DNA of 64,000 nt from Protopterus annectens (Eukaryota > Chordata > Ceratodontiformes > Protopteridae), in the NCBI RefSeq assembly GCF_019279795.1, contig NC_056743.1, positions 868,416,364 through 868,480,363 of the forward strand, written 5' to 3'. Made by a program: the position numbers and the translations under genes. Every line of letters begins with the position of its first letter. Position 1 is the first letter of the stretch. Under the pieces are notes generated by a model. That model did not search any database and had not been told where the DNA came from. It was given only the letters and a program-made list of their open reading frames with translations. This document shows positions 23,011 to 34,199 of the stretch, in pieces.

Positions 23011-23439
23011 ACTTTCCTTTTATCCCACTCACTAGCTATAACTTATGGAGTACTTTCTATCTTCCCTAATAACTCCCAAATAATTTTCACAACCCATTCC
23101 TTAAATTTCTCTCTTTTTAACATGTAGGTGGGGAAGCAGCAATGTCTCATCTTTATTTCATTACTCTGCATTTTTATCTTTGTAATTATTGGTGCATGAT
23201 CTGATACAGTCATTGGATTTGTGCCAAAGTTCTCAATTAAATGCACACGTTCCTCTGAAGTATAATTTATGTGTAGTCTAGCCTAGTTATTGTACCTTGG
23301 GGAATAATATGTAAATTCTCTCTGAAATTCTGCTACTGAGTTCACATCTTCCTTATGAAATATCTTCATAAATTTCTTCAGAAATCAACCCTCTTTTGTT
23401 ATATTTTCTCTTTTAGGCCTGAAAACTTCCATTTCCTTG

Positions 23440-26340
23440 TCAGAAGGTGAGGGATTGGTATTACATGAAAGTGATGTACTTACCATAATGCTAGATCTGT
23501 AGTATCTTTTCCTGTCCTTCTCAGCCTCTGGGTTATTGGATCAGAATAGAATCCAAGGTTGTCACTCTAGAATCTTGGTTCTGGTGCTTCACCTTTGCTT
23601 CCATAATGCTCTGCATGCCTAAGTCTCCTCAGATACAATTTGCCCTACCCATACTTGACCAATACCTAAAGAGTCCGTAAAAGGAAAAATGAGGCCAGGA
23701 CCAAAATTGGGTCTCCACAATAGACTTTGGACTGATTCACAAGATCCAGCAATAGCTGTAAAATATCAGTGGCAGCTTGGAAGGGGGCCAGAAGGAGGGA
23801 TGGTTGACATGGACAAAAGAAGACAACAGGGATCTCGCGTTATGGTAAGTACATAACTTTTGTAACTGATGTTGTATTTTCTGTCCATCTCAACCTGTGG
23901 GACAGAGTCCTCAGCCAGACTAAATGGGTGGGTATCAGGAGAGAATATTCTGTTAAATGGTGGAGCCAAAAGAAGCCCTAGATCTGGTCTGAACTTCAAG
24001 TTTATAATGGGATACAAAAGTATGAGAATTCAGACAGGTAGCTGCTACACAAATATCTAATTGTTAATAAGTAATATGGTTGGTGAAGAAATTAGAGCAT
24101 GAGAACATGCTCAATGCACTGTAAAATGCAAAGGAACAGATAAAAGAGATGCTGGGAAGAGGAGTATATTTGATGAAGTTAAGCTGCCAGAGACTGAAGT
24201 AGAAGAGTTGTAGGTAAAGAAACTCGGGTAACAGTTAGGAAAGGGAACCCACAGGAAGAGAAGAGCATATTAGGGAAAGGAGGGACAACTGGAACCAGGA
24301 GGAACAGGTTAAAAAGTTTAGAAGAGAATTTGGATAAGTTGATTGAGCTTTTGGTGACACATAAGTCAGAAAGTACAGAAACAGCAGTGAGTGGGTATTG
24401 GGAAGAGGAAGGGGTTAGGGCATTACATTTAGGGTGGGGGGTGGCTGAGCATGAGGCATTTGGGGATCAGTATAGGTATAGTGTAGTCAGCCCTTGTATG
24501 TTTCAGATGCAGAACCTTTAGGCACACACTTGTCAGAAAAAAGTAAAGCATTGAATAGCTAAGGGGAGTCTGATCTTTTTTCATTACTGGACCATCCTAA
24601 AAGAAAAAAGGGGACCAGAAGGAAAGAAAAGGAGAGAAAAATATGAGATGATCATGGATGAGTTGGCTGTATGGCTCACAAAAATATATATGGGAGGGGG
24701 TCATAACAGACCATAACCCACCTATGGCAAAGGGCATGTCTGTATTATGAATGCTGGATTATAAAGATATATGCATTCTAAGAAGGTATTGAACCAGAGT
24801 TCCTGTGAGACATGGTAGATATTGTGAAATCTAAATTATGGAGGTAGAATGGAACATACCATCTGTGACTTCCTTATAAGGCAGATGGTAGTGGGATTTA
24901 GGAGGTCAGCAAATGAGAATGGCTTGGCAGCAAAAGAGAAAGATACCACATATTTTGTTTTAAGTTTAGCTATAGACAGTGCTTTCTTGAACAGTGCAAG
25001 TTTGGACACCTATGTCTGCCCTGTCTAGTGGAGGTCGGGAGAGCTTTGCTACTTGTTTCAAAGTTGGGAGAGGACATAAGAACAAGTCAGTGGAGGCTGC
25101 CCTCTTTGGACCAAATAGAAGATGATGCCATGACTCAGAGAATATACAAACAGGCAGCAGCCAAGATTCTGATAGTGGAGTTTATGAAGTTTAAGCAGAA
25201 AAAAAACTAAATTCAGCTAGGATGAGGCCTGAGGTTTAGAGGAATAAATGGGCAAAGAACTGGATATGGAAAAGGCTAAAGGGCCATTGTTCTCAACATA
25301 TTTCACTGCTGGTCTGGCGCTAAAGAAGACACCAGGGGATTTTAGACTGGTAGGGGCACATGGGAGATGACACCTCCATCTACTACATATTTTTTGATAA
25401 GTTACTTGATATGGTACAAATAAAAGGGAATGGGCGCTCATGGCAAAGACAGATATGGATTAAGTCATCCTCCTGATTGTTGCCCATATGCTCTTGGGAT
25501 TTAAAGTGTGTGGGGGGGTGCTACTAAGTGGATTGCTGTATGCCTATGGAATATGTGGGTTACTTGTGCAGTTCCTGAGAAGTTCTGCTCATAATTAGAA
25601 TGTGTAAAACAGCAAAGGGCATGGAGGTTGGTCAGTCAACCATCACTTAAATTACTTTTTGTTGGTTGGTATGACTGACTGCATCAAAAGACTGTAAACT
25701 TTGTTTGGGTAGGTTTAAGGGCATATGAAAGCAATTTTGGATGCACCTGTCTGAAGACAAGATAAAAGGGCCAACAATGTATCTTGCCTTTCCAAGCACT
25801 GAGATTGAGTCAAAAGAGGGAGTGGCCCATTTGCTTGGTGAAAAGATAATGAAACTTTAATAAACAATAACAGAAACAAAGGAGGCAAAATAAATGACTC
25901 TTAAAGAGTTACAGTGTTTGGTATGTTTGGCAGGTAGGCCATTCCTAAGAGAAAATCTTCCATGTGGAGGCTGACAGCAAAAGTTGTGGACTGCACTAAT
26001 CTGCATTATAGGGTGAAAATCGCAAAATAGATGTCAGATTTAGGGTGTGGCAGGAATTCTGGAGTGACGTCAACAAGAGTGTTGTTGTGGAAGCAGAGGA
26101 CGAACCACCTGGTTTGCCAGTTATTTACAGATGCAGCTAGGGGATTTTTAAGATTCCATTCCATAACTCATGTACAAATACTGATGTGCCTCACTTTTAA
26201 TGTGCACCTCATCCTGTCTGAGCACTTCTGCTACATCCACACTGATGCATGGTCGAGCTGCTGTGGGCCCTCAATGACCTTACTAACTTCCTGATAAATG
26301 TGTTCACGAGTATCCAGACCTTTTCTTTTTTTTTCCTTAG
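23440..26340 (+). mobile_element. Decayed tyrosine-recombinase retroelement fossil (DIRS/Ngaro-like)
   Basis: Near 23470-23560 the sequence GTACTTACCATAATGC and what follows resembles the terminal repeat of the DIRS element at 51-63 kb, and an inverted partner (TTATGGTAAGTAC) lies near 23841. At about 25260-26200 short translated blocks (LKKTPGDFRLV, ALMAKTDM, QLFTDAA) look like RT and RNase H motifs of DIRS/Ngaro elements. The coding part is heavily broken, with many interruptions, so the element is old. Family assignment is tentative. Confidence 0.42.
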
Positions 26341-26564
26341 GTGCTTTTCTACTTTTTCTTCTGTATGATATCTGACCAGATTATTTTAACTGTAGGCCAG
26401 CTCTGTACATTCAGCAAAAAAGCCTTTGGTTTCTTTTTTAACAACAGCAGTGTTACAAGTACACTAAAGGAAAACATTAGGCTATATTTACAAATTCATT
26501 GCTTACAATGGTCAAGTCATAATCCCCATTCCATTATTTACAGTCATTAACTGATATTTATAAT

Positions 26565-27157
26565 ATGCTGTGGTGGTGGTACTGCGGTAGCGTTGTCGCC
26601 TCACAGTAAGACATTGTCCTGTACTCCTTAGGGTTGCCACCTTTTCAAATGGCCAAAGTGGGACATTATTGGTACAAATATCAGATTTTACAGGCTGACA
26701 CATACCCACCGCCAGTAGAAAGGATAGAACTTAAACTTTTTTGCCTAAATAAAAGCTTATTCTTGTAGCATTTTAGTTGCTTATTCTGTTTCTTATAACA
26801 TTTAGGTATTTCAGATACAGAATAACTGTTGTATGCAACTATTACATAAAATATAGGAAATAATTTTGTCCGAAAATCTCAGGACATTTGCCATTTTTAC
26901 AACTTTTTGTCAGGACACAACTGCCCAAAGAGGGACTGTCCCTCACAAAGTGGGACAGGTGGTAACCATAGTACTCCTGTTCGATTCGATGCTCAGCTAG
27001 AGCGTCTTCTGTGTGGCGACATCCGTGAATGGGCATTCGTTGAAGGTTGTCCGTCAGGGATGGCAACTCGGCACGTAAAAATCTACTGCCAATCATTAGC
27101 GGACCGGAGTTCCCTTGTGGCGACCCCTAACCGGGAAAAGCCGAAAGACTCAACAAC
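26565..27157 (+). mobile_element. V-SINE-type SINE, split by a hAT element
   Basis: TSD AACTGATATTTATAAT at 26549-26564 and 27158-27173. The head (GTGGTGGTACTGCGGTAGCG, CGCCTCACAGTAAG) is tRNA-like. After the hAT insertion at 26629-26970 the SINE resumes with the GTTCGATTC B-box region, the body, and the 3' part TGTGGCGACCCCTAACCGGG, closing with ACTCAACAACAAC. SINE length without the insert is about 243 bases. Confidence 0.88.
26629..26970. mobile_element. Non-autonomous hAT-type DNA transposon inside a SINE
   Basis: An 8-bp TSD, GTACTCCT, lies at 26621-26628 and 26971-26978. Terminal inverted repeats are TAGGGTTGCCACCTTTTC at the left and, as reverse complement, TATGGTTACCACCTGTCC at the right. 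Eight-base TSDs and short TIRs of this kind fit the hAT superfamily. At 342 bp without a transposase frame it is a MITE-like element. It must be younger than the SINE it splits. Confidence 0.85.
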
Positions 27158-27173
27158 AACTGATATTTATAAT

Positions 27174-30100
27174 TGCTCTGTCTTGATTCTAAGCAATGAG
27201 GAGTCGAACTGTATTTGGTTTACCGACATCATGGCCGATGTATGTGATACAGATCACAGGCAAGTTCTAGTGGAATAATAAAGGGTTTGTAAGGAGCAAA
27301 TGGGTAATTCTCAGCTGATTATTTGAACTTCCTAGACTGACGTATATCAATGTTTTCTAGTAGTTAAGTTTATGACTGTGAAAGGGCATACAAGTGAACT
27401 AGCCGGCATCTCCATTGTTCTTCAACATAATGTGATTAGTGTCCCACATGTTTAGATGAAAGGTTGAGGGCTACCATTAGCAGTTCATTTTAATTGTTAA
27501 TTATTATAATTGCCTTAATGTGAAAAAAATTAATGTGTGAGTCTATGTCTCTAAGTGTAAGAAAACGTCTGAGCATATTTATTTTCCTCAGTAGGCAGTT
27601 ATTTTGTGCTAGCATCAGCTGCAGTGTGCACTGGTGTTCATTGGTCGCTAAGGGGCGTAGCAACTCAATTTTTATTCAATTTGTTCAACATCAGCATCCA
27701 AAGCAGCAGAGATACCTTTTCCCGTTTGTAGCCTATAAATTAGGGAAGGTTAAACAGTACCCAGATTACTGGTACAGAGATAACCGTGCTATGCGATGTA
27801 TTCATTTTAGCAGTATCTTAATTAGAGATATAAAAGAGGGATGAGATCCGGGTAGTGTGCAGCTACTTTCATCGTACTTCTTGTCTTGGATGGTATTGGC
27901 TACCCACTGAGTCTTGCTTTTGTAGGTCTGCTGCGGGCCTGACATTAACAGGCATCGATGTTTCTGCACCAGTAGGATGTATAGATGATACACATTATCG
28001 GGTATGGAAATGGAATTATGCTTAACAATATTGGATGATTGCTATAACTACGCGGATATTCATTTTGACAGGAAAAATGAGTTGTGCTTTTAAGGTGACT
28101 GATGCGTATGCATTTTCTTTTTCACTAAGCTCTGCCTTTTATGTTGAGAAGCGTGTTGTACCGAAGCACTATTAGGCTTTTGACAAAGATTTGCCCAAGC
28201 AGTGTGCGGAATTCAATTTACAGTGAGAGATGAACTGCACCCCCCCCCCACCACACACACACTCACACTAGTTTCTCCAAGGGTGTAGCCAAGCGCACTG
28301 AGTGCATTCGATTGTGTGGGCGGGGTTTTGAACATCTCTTAGGAGATGAGTGATTTACATAAGCGGACTATCTCCATTTGCCTAAGCTACTACCTGAAAC
28401 AAAAATAGTTATGTTAATCAGTTTAGCAGTAGGAACTCTGTCATGAAAATTTCACTCTCTTTTTAAGAGCTAATCTCTTGAGAATTGTACATACTTTCTG
28501 CGCTGTTATGAAAAGAAGTGTGAATTTCTTAAATTCTAGTGATAGCACTCAGCGTCTTACCTTCAGGATCGGGACAAAGCCAAAAATAAGTGGGGGACAA
28601 CTGTTTCAAATCGGCGAAATTTTATGTCCATACTATTGTTTTAAAACGTTGAGAAAATAAGAGGACTTTGAATACCATGTATTTTCTAAGGTAAAATAAG
28701 TCTAGGGCTTTAGTAATTAAAATCAGATGTTGACTATATTAATTCACTGTGTTTGTTGTGGAAATGATTAATAACTTTTATAAAGATCAGAACGAAGCTT
28801 TGAATTAAAAATTGGGGCACTTGAAATGTATGACCAAGTACAAAACTGGTGGTACTATTACTTTTACAAGATATTAGTATTAATTTGGCTCGTGTCCATC
28901 CTAACGTGTGCTGCATCGTGCAGTAGGAGGACGCAGCGAAAGCATTTATTGGAAATCTGTCTTTAGGTAATGCTGCATGGGGGGCGGGGGGTTGGAACCA
29001 GAGAGGATTACACACGATAGCTTGTAAATATTTCTTAAAATCTGAAAGTGGCAGTTGATGCATTGTGGGACCTAGTATTTATGTTCAGTGGAGTAGAACT
29101 GCGTATGCTAGATAGTTTTGAAGTGCAGTGCTGTTAAACTGTAACTTATGTGGTGTGGTTCTTTGATTATTAACGGTGTATGTCGATCACTTTTGTTAGA
29201 GGCAGCATATGTACAATATTTCGTCTGACACGAAAAGCAACTCTTGTCTAAAAAGCTAATGATCTTTGAAGTATGGCGAGGGGATTTGATAGTTTAGCTC
29301 GTTATTTGTAACGTGGCACGGTTTTCGTTCTGCGAGGTACGCATTTTCTTTTTTGTTTGTTCTGAGATTGCAAATATTTTTTCCAAATCGGATGTTACTT
29401 TCTGAAAATACCACCAGACTGTGAGGCTGTCTTACGCCTGTGTTTCTTTTAAGCTCTCTATATTCTTTCCTCTTATTTTGACAGAACTAATCACGGTCTG
29501 TACACAGTGGTGTTAGTAATAACGTTGTTTTGTTAATCGTTGGCTGGCACTTAGTTTTACATTGTCTACCGTGATGGTTCTGCCTTCCATGTGAAAGGCC
29601 TGTGCTTTCCCTGCTGACAGTTCTTGGTTCTTTTTTGTTATTGCAAGAACCCAAACTGCACCACCGTCTTTGGCCATTAGTATTCAGGCTGCCAGTAGGA
29701 AGGCGATAGGGTCCCATTGTTTAATAAGGTAATACCCGTTGTGGTGTCGTGCTTGTCCCATCAATGTGCAAAACATGCCAGGCACTTAAGTTCACGTCCC
29801 TTATCTTTAATTTCGAAGAAACATCTGGCGTTTGAATGGGTAGCATCTTTGGATAAGCTTGTTTTGCGACCCACTCCTCCCAAAAATGTTGACTTTGATA
29901 TCCTGTATCACAGTTTCATTTGGCTTACACATTTTGATTTTGCTATCTTAACAGATCGCTGTGATTTTTGACCCTGATAATGAATGATTACAGTCACCAA
30001 TTAATAAGAAAGTTTGAAGTTGTATGCAGATAAATCGATTTTCTTTATTTTCATGTTAATACGAATCTGTTAACTGAGTTTTCATTGGATGCAAATTAAG

Positions 30101-30824
30101 ACGTTGTTTGAGAATTTAGGGTCTGAAAGCTCTTTCTGATACTAGCGTTAAACAAACGGTGGAAGCATAGTACGATACCTGCGTATTTGTTTGGTGTATT
30201 CTTTTTCTTAGTTTACACATTTTTTCTTAAAATAAGTTGAGGCGACAGGCGAAGTGAGTGGACTTAATCTGGAAGTTCTGGTTTTGTGTTTACCCCTCGT
30301 GTACTGTAGTGTAAGGTCTGGCATTTGAAGTTATGCAATATGTTGTCACTACCTACAACTAGTGGAATGAATCGAGTGTTCGGTGAAAACTTGAATGTGA
30401 CAAATTGTCTTTCAGGGTCTGTTTGATTAATGTTAAAGCGGAAAACAGCTTTGAGTGGCATTTTTTTCTTGCAGACATTAACAAGAAGTTGTAGATTAGT
30501 CTTTAATCTTTATGTGAATGGGAGCCGTTCAAGAACAGATTTCATGAAACATATAGGGGGATGAACCGAAAGTGGCAGGCCACCTCCCTACACACACCAC
30601 ATCGTTGCTTTATAATGGGGGGTGGGGTAAAGGTTGCCTTAATATTCTTGATACAATGAGTGGTGTTAATTTACTGGGAAAGTACAAGTTGTGCGATTAC
30701 ATATTTACCTTCAGAAGTTCCAACCAGTCTTTTTTTCTTTTTGACATTGGAGGCATTTGTTTTTGTGCTTTTATGATGTTGCTAACGTGCATAAATTCTG
30801 GTGCGGCAGGTAAGGATATGTGAG
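27174..30824. other. Unassigned stretch, no recognised gene or repeat
   Basis: No open frame here has a recognisable domain, and no TE family was identified. The composition differs from its neighbours: CpG dinucleotides are frequent (for example around 28060-28330, 28880-29010, 29270-29350) although the DNA is AT-rich. Candidate frames such as 30264-30461 on the minus strand and 30572-30823 on the plus strand are short and unmatched. This is the only part of the window that could be unique host DNA of this length. Confidence 0.5.
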
Positions 30825-32768
30825 AAGAGACTAAACAAAAGATAATACAAAAACTGAGAAATTGGAAGCTCTGTTATATGGATAGCAAGATACAGTCAGT
30901 TAAATATTTTTAGTCCGTTTAGTTTTATACACAGGTCAGGTGTATTTTTATCAACCTGGGTTTTATCTGGGAGGTGAAGATGACCAGAATCAAGTGGGAT
31001 AAGCAGATTATCCCAATTAATCGAGGTGGTTTGGGATTACGTGGTGGTTTGAAAGGGTATTTCAGAGCTACACAGTTAAGGCTCCTATACATTGCACAAG
31101 CAGAAACCTGTAATTCAAAGTGGAAAATTATGACAATGAACCGGGGAAGCTCAAGAAACAAGGAGAGACTAGGATTTTGGATGCAGATCCTTAATGAAAA
31201 TAACAGTAACCATACATAATATTAGAATACTTTTGGCTACTTTATGAATCTAACAACTAAGCCAGCACTGTAATGGAGAAAGGAAATTCTGCTGATAGGG
31301 ATGACTGCAGTTAGGGATACAGACAGCAGGCAAGAGAGGGTCTGGAATTTATTGGAGAAAACTGGCAAAAGAACCAAGGTACTGGGAGCAATAATTAGAG
31401 TGGGAAAGGTAATAGAATGAGAAGAGGCCAAGAATTTATTTGGACTGCAGGCTAGAGGCTGCCATTCCTATCGAGGATTGATATCAGAGCATAGGCACAG
31501 AGAAAGAAATAGGGGGATCCTAAGCAAAACACAAGCACTGGTAGAGTTTTTAATAGAATTTGAAACATAAGATGCTGTTAAAAAAAAAAATAATTTAAGT
31601 AGAGCATACAAAATAGGATGGCCGAGGTGGTGCAGTGGTTAGCATTGTCGCCTCACAGCAAGAGGTTCTCCGGTTCGATCCTCGGCTGGGGTGCCTTCTG
31701 TGTGGAGTCTGCATGCCCTCCCTGTGGCCGCGTGGGTTTCCTCCTGGTGCTCCGGTTTCCTCCCACATCCCAAAGACATGCTATAGGTGGATTGGAAACT
31801 CTAAATTGGCCCTAGGTGTGAGTGCGTGCATGTGTGTGCCTTCTGTGGAAGGTTGGGCGCCGGGCTGGCAACACCACACCATAAAACTCCACTGCCAATC
31901 ATGAGCGGACAGGTGATCCGCTGTGGCGACCCCTAACCGGGAAAAGCCGAAAGAAGAAGAAGTAGAGCATACAAAATATTGGATGATAACGTTAAGAATC
32001 AATCAGAGGAGGTTAGAAAGGATTGGGAAGAGAGATTGGATAAGAAATTCACAAAGAAAGAATGGGTAGGATATATGTATTTCTCCCAAATATGCAACAA
32101 AGTCTAGAAGATTTAGGATCTTTGCTTGGAACTCTTACATAGATATTTTTATACCCCAAGTAGACTCCAAATATTTTTTCTCAGGTAGACAGCAAGTATT
32201 GAGGATGTGATGATGATGAAAGAGTAATTGGGAACATATTTCCTGGGAGTGTAACAAGTTGGCAGACTTTAAAGATTCCCAGGAGACAGCTCTGTCAGAG
32301 ATACTGAGTGAGCAAATTGGTATAACTAAGGAAGTTATTATTATTATTTTATTTTTGTAGCTATGATACAGAATTTGAATTGCCTAGACATAGTAAGGCC
32401 TTGCTGAGTCTAATTATGGTGGTAGCCAAAAAAGCAATTACTAGAAAATGGAAATAAGAGTGTAAACCAACTTTACTAGAAGCAATGAATGTAGTAACAC
32501 AGGTAAAACACCTGGAATTGGAATCAAGGGTAGGAGTAAATTACATGGAAAAAAATGGGAATTATGGGAACAAAACATGCAGAGGAGGAACGGAGTTAAA
32601 AAGAATGCAGGATGTGAATGTGCTATGTAATGTTTGACTGACAGTGACTGGATAAAAAGTGATGAATACTGTTTGCAACTAAAGTCATGTCAGTACGGTT
32701 TGTTTTCATTTATATGAATGATTGCATATGCCATACATGATAATTTAATAAAGATGTTTCTGGTTTAA
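30825..32768 (+). mobile_element. L1/Tx1-type LINE 3' half, sense, split by a V-SINE
   Basis: Translated pieces in sense: KLRNWKLCYMDSKI near 30860, a segment at 30974-31219 (KWDKQIIPINRGGLGLRGGLKG) typical of the region after the RT domain, and LLSLIMVVAKKAITRKWK near 32400, the conserved L1 C-terminal block. A 3' untranslated part follows to an AATAAA near 32749. Frames are broken. The V-SINE at 31616-31959 sits in it. The first ~120 bases match, in inverted orientation, 21040-21210 of the other L1 copy. Confidence 0.75.
31616..31959 (+). mobile_element. V-SINE-type SINE, full length
   Basis: The 19-bp TSD AAGTAGAGCATACAAAATA lies at 31597-31615 and 31960-31978. The 344-bp element has a tRNA-like head with an A-box-like region (GAGGTGGTGCAGTGGTTAGC) and a B box (GGTTCGATCC near 31673), a body (GTGTGGAGTCTGCATG, GTTTCCTCCTGGTGCTCCGG, CCAAAGACATGC), and the 3' segment GCTGTGGCGACCCCTAACCG ending in a short AAG-repeat tail. 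The internal Pol III promoter boxes look good, so this is the reference copy for the family in this window. Confidence 0.92.
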
Positions 32769-32899
32769 AAATGTTTCCAATGTGCACTGGATTTATGTGT
32801 TTAGCTGCAGGACCAGCCTTAGGCAAAGAGCTCCAATGCAGCCCCACCACATTCTTGACCTTCCCACTTCAGTACTTTCTTCTTGATTTCCACACATCT

Positions 32900-33340
32900 T
32901 GCTTTAGTCTTCAGCTTTCTCCTTCCTCATTTCAGTGCACCCTAAATGTGGCAGAATGCACTGTAGTTAATTGTAGAGGGAAAAAATTGAATTAAGCCCC
33001 TAGAATCCACAGCTTTTCTAGATGTTCAAAGGTACATTTTAGAGTTCCCCCCTCACTGTTTTGATTCAGTAATGTCCTGAACAAAAGCTAGGGATGAGAA
33101 AAATAAATTCAGTGTTACTCTTTAACTTTACTTTTTCCTGCATTCTTACAACACACCTCAGGTAAGGCAGACTGCACAGTAATAATTGAATGTATAGCTA
33201 AATCAGACTGGGTGCCACTTTGCCTCCTGCTCTACCCAGTCACATTTATGCTTTTCTAGATGCACTGAGGTACATTTTAGATCCCCCAGCCTTTTGATTT
33301 AGTGGCATCTTTTATCAGAAAGTTCAGGCTTGTTTGCTTT
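32900..33340. repeat. Diverged tandem duplication, about 225-bp unit
   Basis: CTTTTCTAGATG then AGGTACATTTTAGA then TTTTGATT.AGT occurs near 33015-33075 and again near 33250-33310, and less clear upstream similarity extends the unit. No gene is seen between 32769 and 33375. Confidence 0.5.
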
Positions 33341-33972
33341 TTAAGCTTTTTTTCTGACAAAGTATTAGTTCATACTACACTAAAACAAAGTGAGAAGGTC
33401 ACATAAAAAAACAATCAGTAAAAACTAAATGAAAACTCCAGCCAAGCTAGAACTTCCACTGAGTGACCTCTCAAACCTCTTGTATCAGAGGCACATGGAA
33501 TATGTGCAAATGACCCCTATGAACATCAGGTGTTTCAGCTATATGGCGATTCTGAATGCCCATGGCTTATTTATTTTTAAGTCGTTTCAATGGACAATTT
33601 CAGGCCAATAAAGCCAAACTTTACTAGCTGTGGATATGCATATTTTGGCCTTGTTATGACCTCATCAGTACATCACAAGCAGAGTGTTTGACTAAGCGTA
33701 AGAAATACAGGGCTGTTATACCCAGCTGATGTCCATTACCATTAGACTTAAAAATAAATAAGCTATGGGCATTCAAAAGCGCCATATAGCTGAAACAGCT
33801 GATGTTCATATGGTCATTTGCATATATCCCATGTGCCTCTGATAAAAGAGGTTTGAGAGGTCTGTCAGTGGAAGTTCTAGCTTGTCTAGAGTTTTAAACT
33901 GAACAGGCAAAACAGACAACTGAAAAACAAAATAGAGAAGAAACCACACAGTAGCACAGAACAAAATGATAA

Positions 33973-34010
33973 AGCGCTTTTCGTTTATTCCAATAAACAA
34001 ACTTCTTCAG
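33973..34010 (-). ncRNA. Hammerhead-like motif, left arm of PLE locus D
   Basis: Reverse complement reads CTGAAGAAG, a GTTTGTT / AATAAAC stem with loop TATTGG, then GAAAAGCGCTTT. Identical to the motif at 37701-37738 on the other arm. The palindrome here is extended to AAGCGCTT. Confidence 0.58.
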
Positions 34011-34199
34011 ATCAAGAAAAACAAAAAGTCACAGCTTAAATACTCTCTGGGCTAATACTTACAAAGTCAATTAACTACTTAAAGTGAAAGCTGACTTACA
34101 AGACACGCCCTATTTGCAAACGCAACTAGACTAAAAGCTAAAAATCCAAATAGTCAGACTAAAAGTACAACTAGCGTTGTCTATAAAAAATGTGTAAAT

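Larger units (their letters stand above)
21030..23430 (-). mobile_element. L1/Tx1-type LINE fragment (RT and endonuclease part), antisense, twice interrupted
   Basis: Minus-strand pieces: 23246-23043 (VSDHAPIITKIKM, endonuclease end), 23001-22723 (linker KEVWLRSNKNYLEGLTKVKVLQN), 22335-22039 (RT start: GTDGIPLEVWN, ALIPKDSKDPSDPGSYRLI), 21732-21472 (LFALYSEPLV, KLALFAEDII with E for the first D of the active site, GYKINEDKTKA) and 21210-21040 (post-RT region). Frames change repeatedly. The element is split by a 216-bp PLE palindrome at 21216-21431 and by a SINE at 22870-23010, both with clear TSDs. Same family as 1-1690. Confidence 0.82.

Noticed and set aside
26907-27278. 123-residue plus-strand frame as a host gene
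   Set aside because: It runs across the hAT end, the SINE and flanking DNA, so it is a chance frame.
30572-30823. Frame ending near a GCAGGTAAGG donor-like site, as a first exon with signal peptide
   Set aside because: No matching acceptor or domain, and L1 sequence begins immediately after. Evidence is too thin.
33660-33690. CTGATGAGG-type box in the foldback repeat (also near 37960) as a hammerhead
   Set aside because: On either strand there is no paired stem II and no GAAA box at the right distance.
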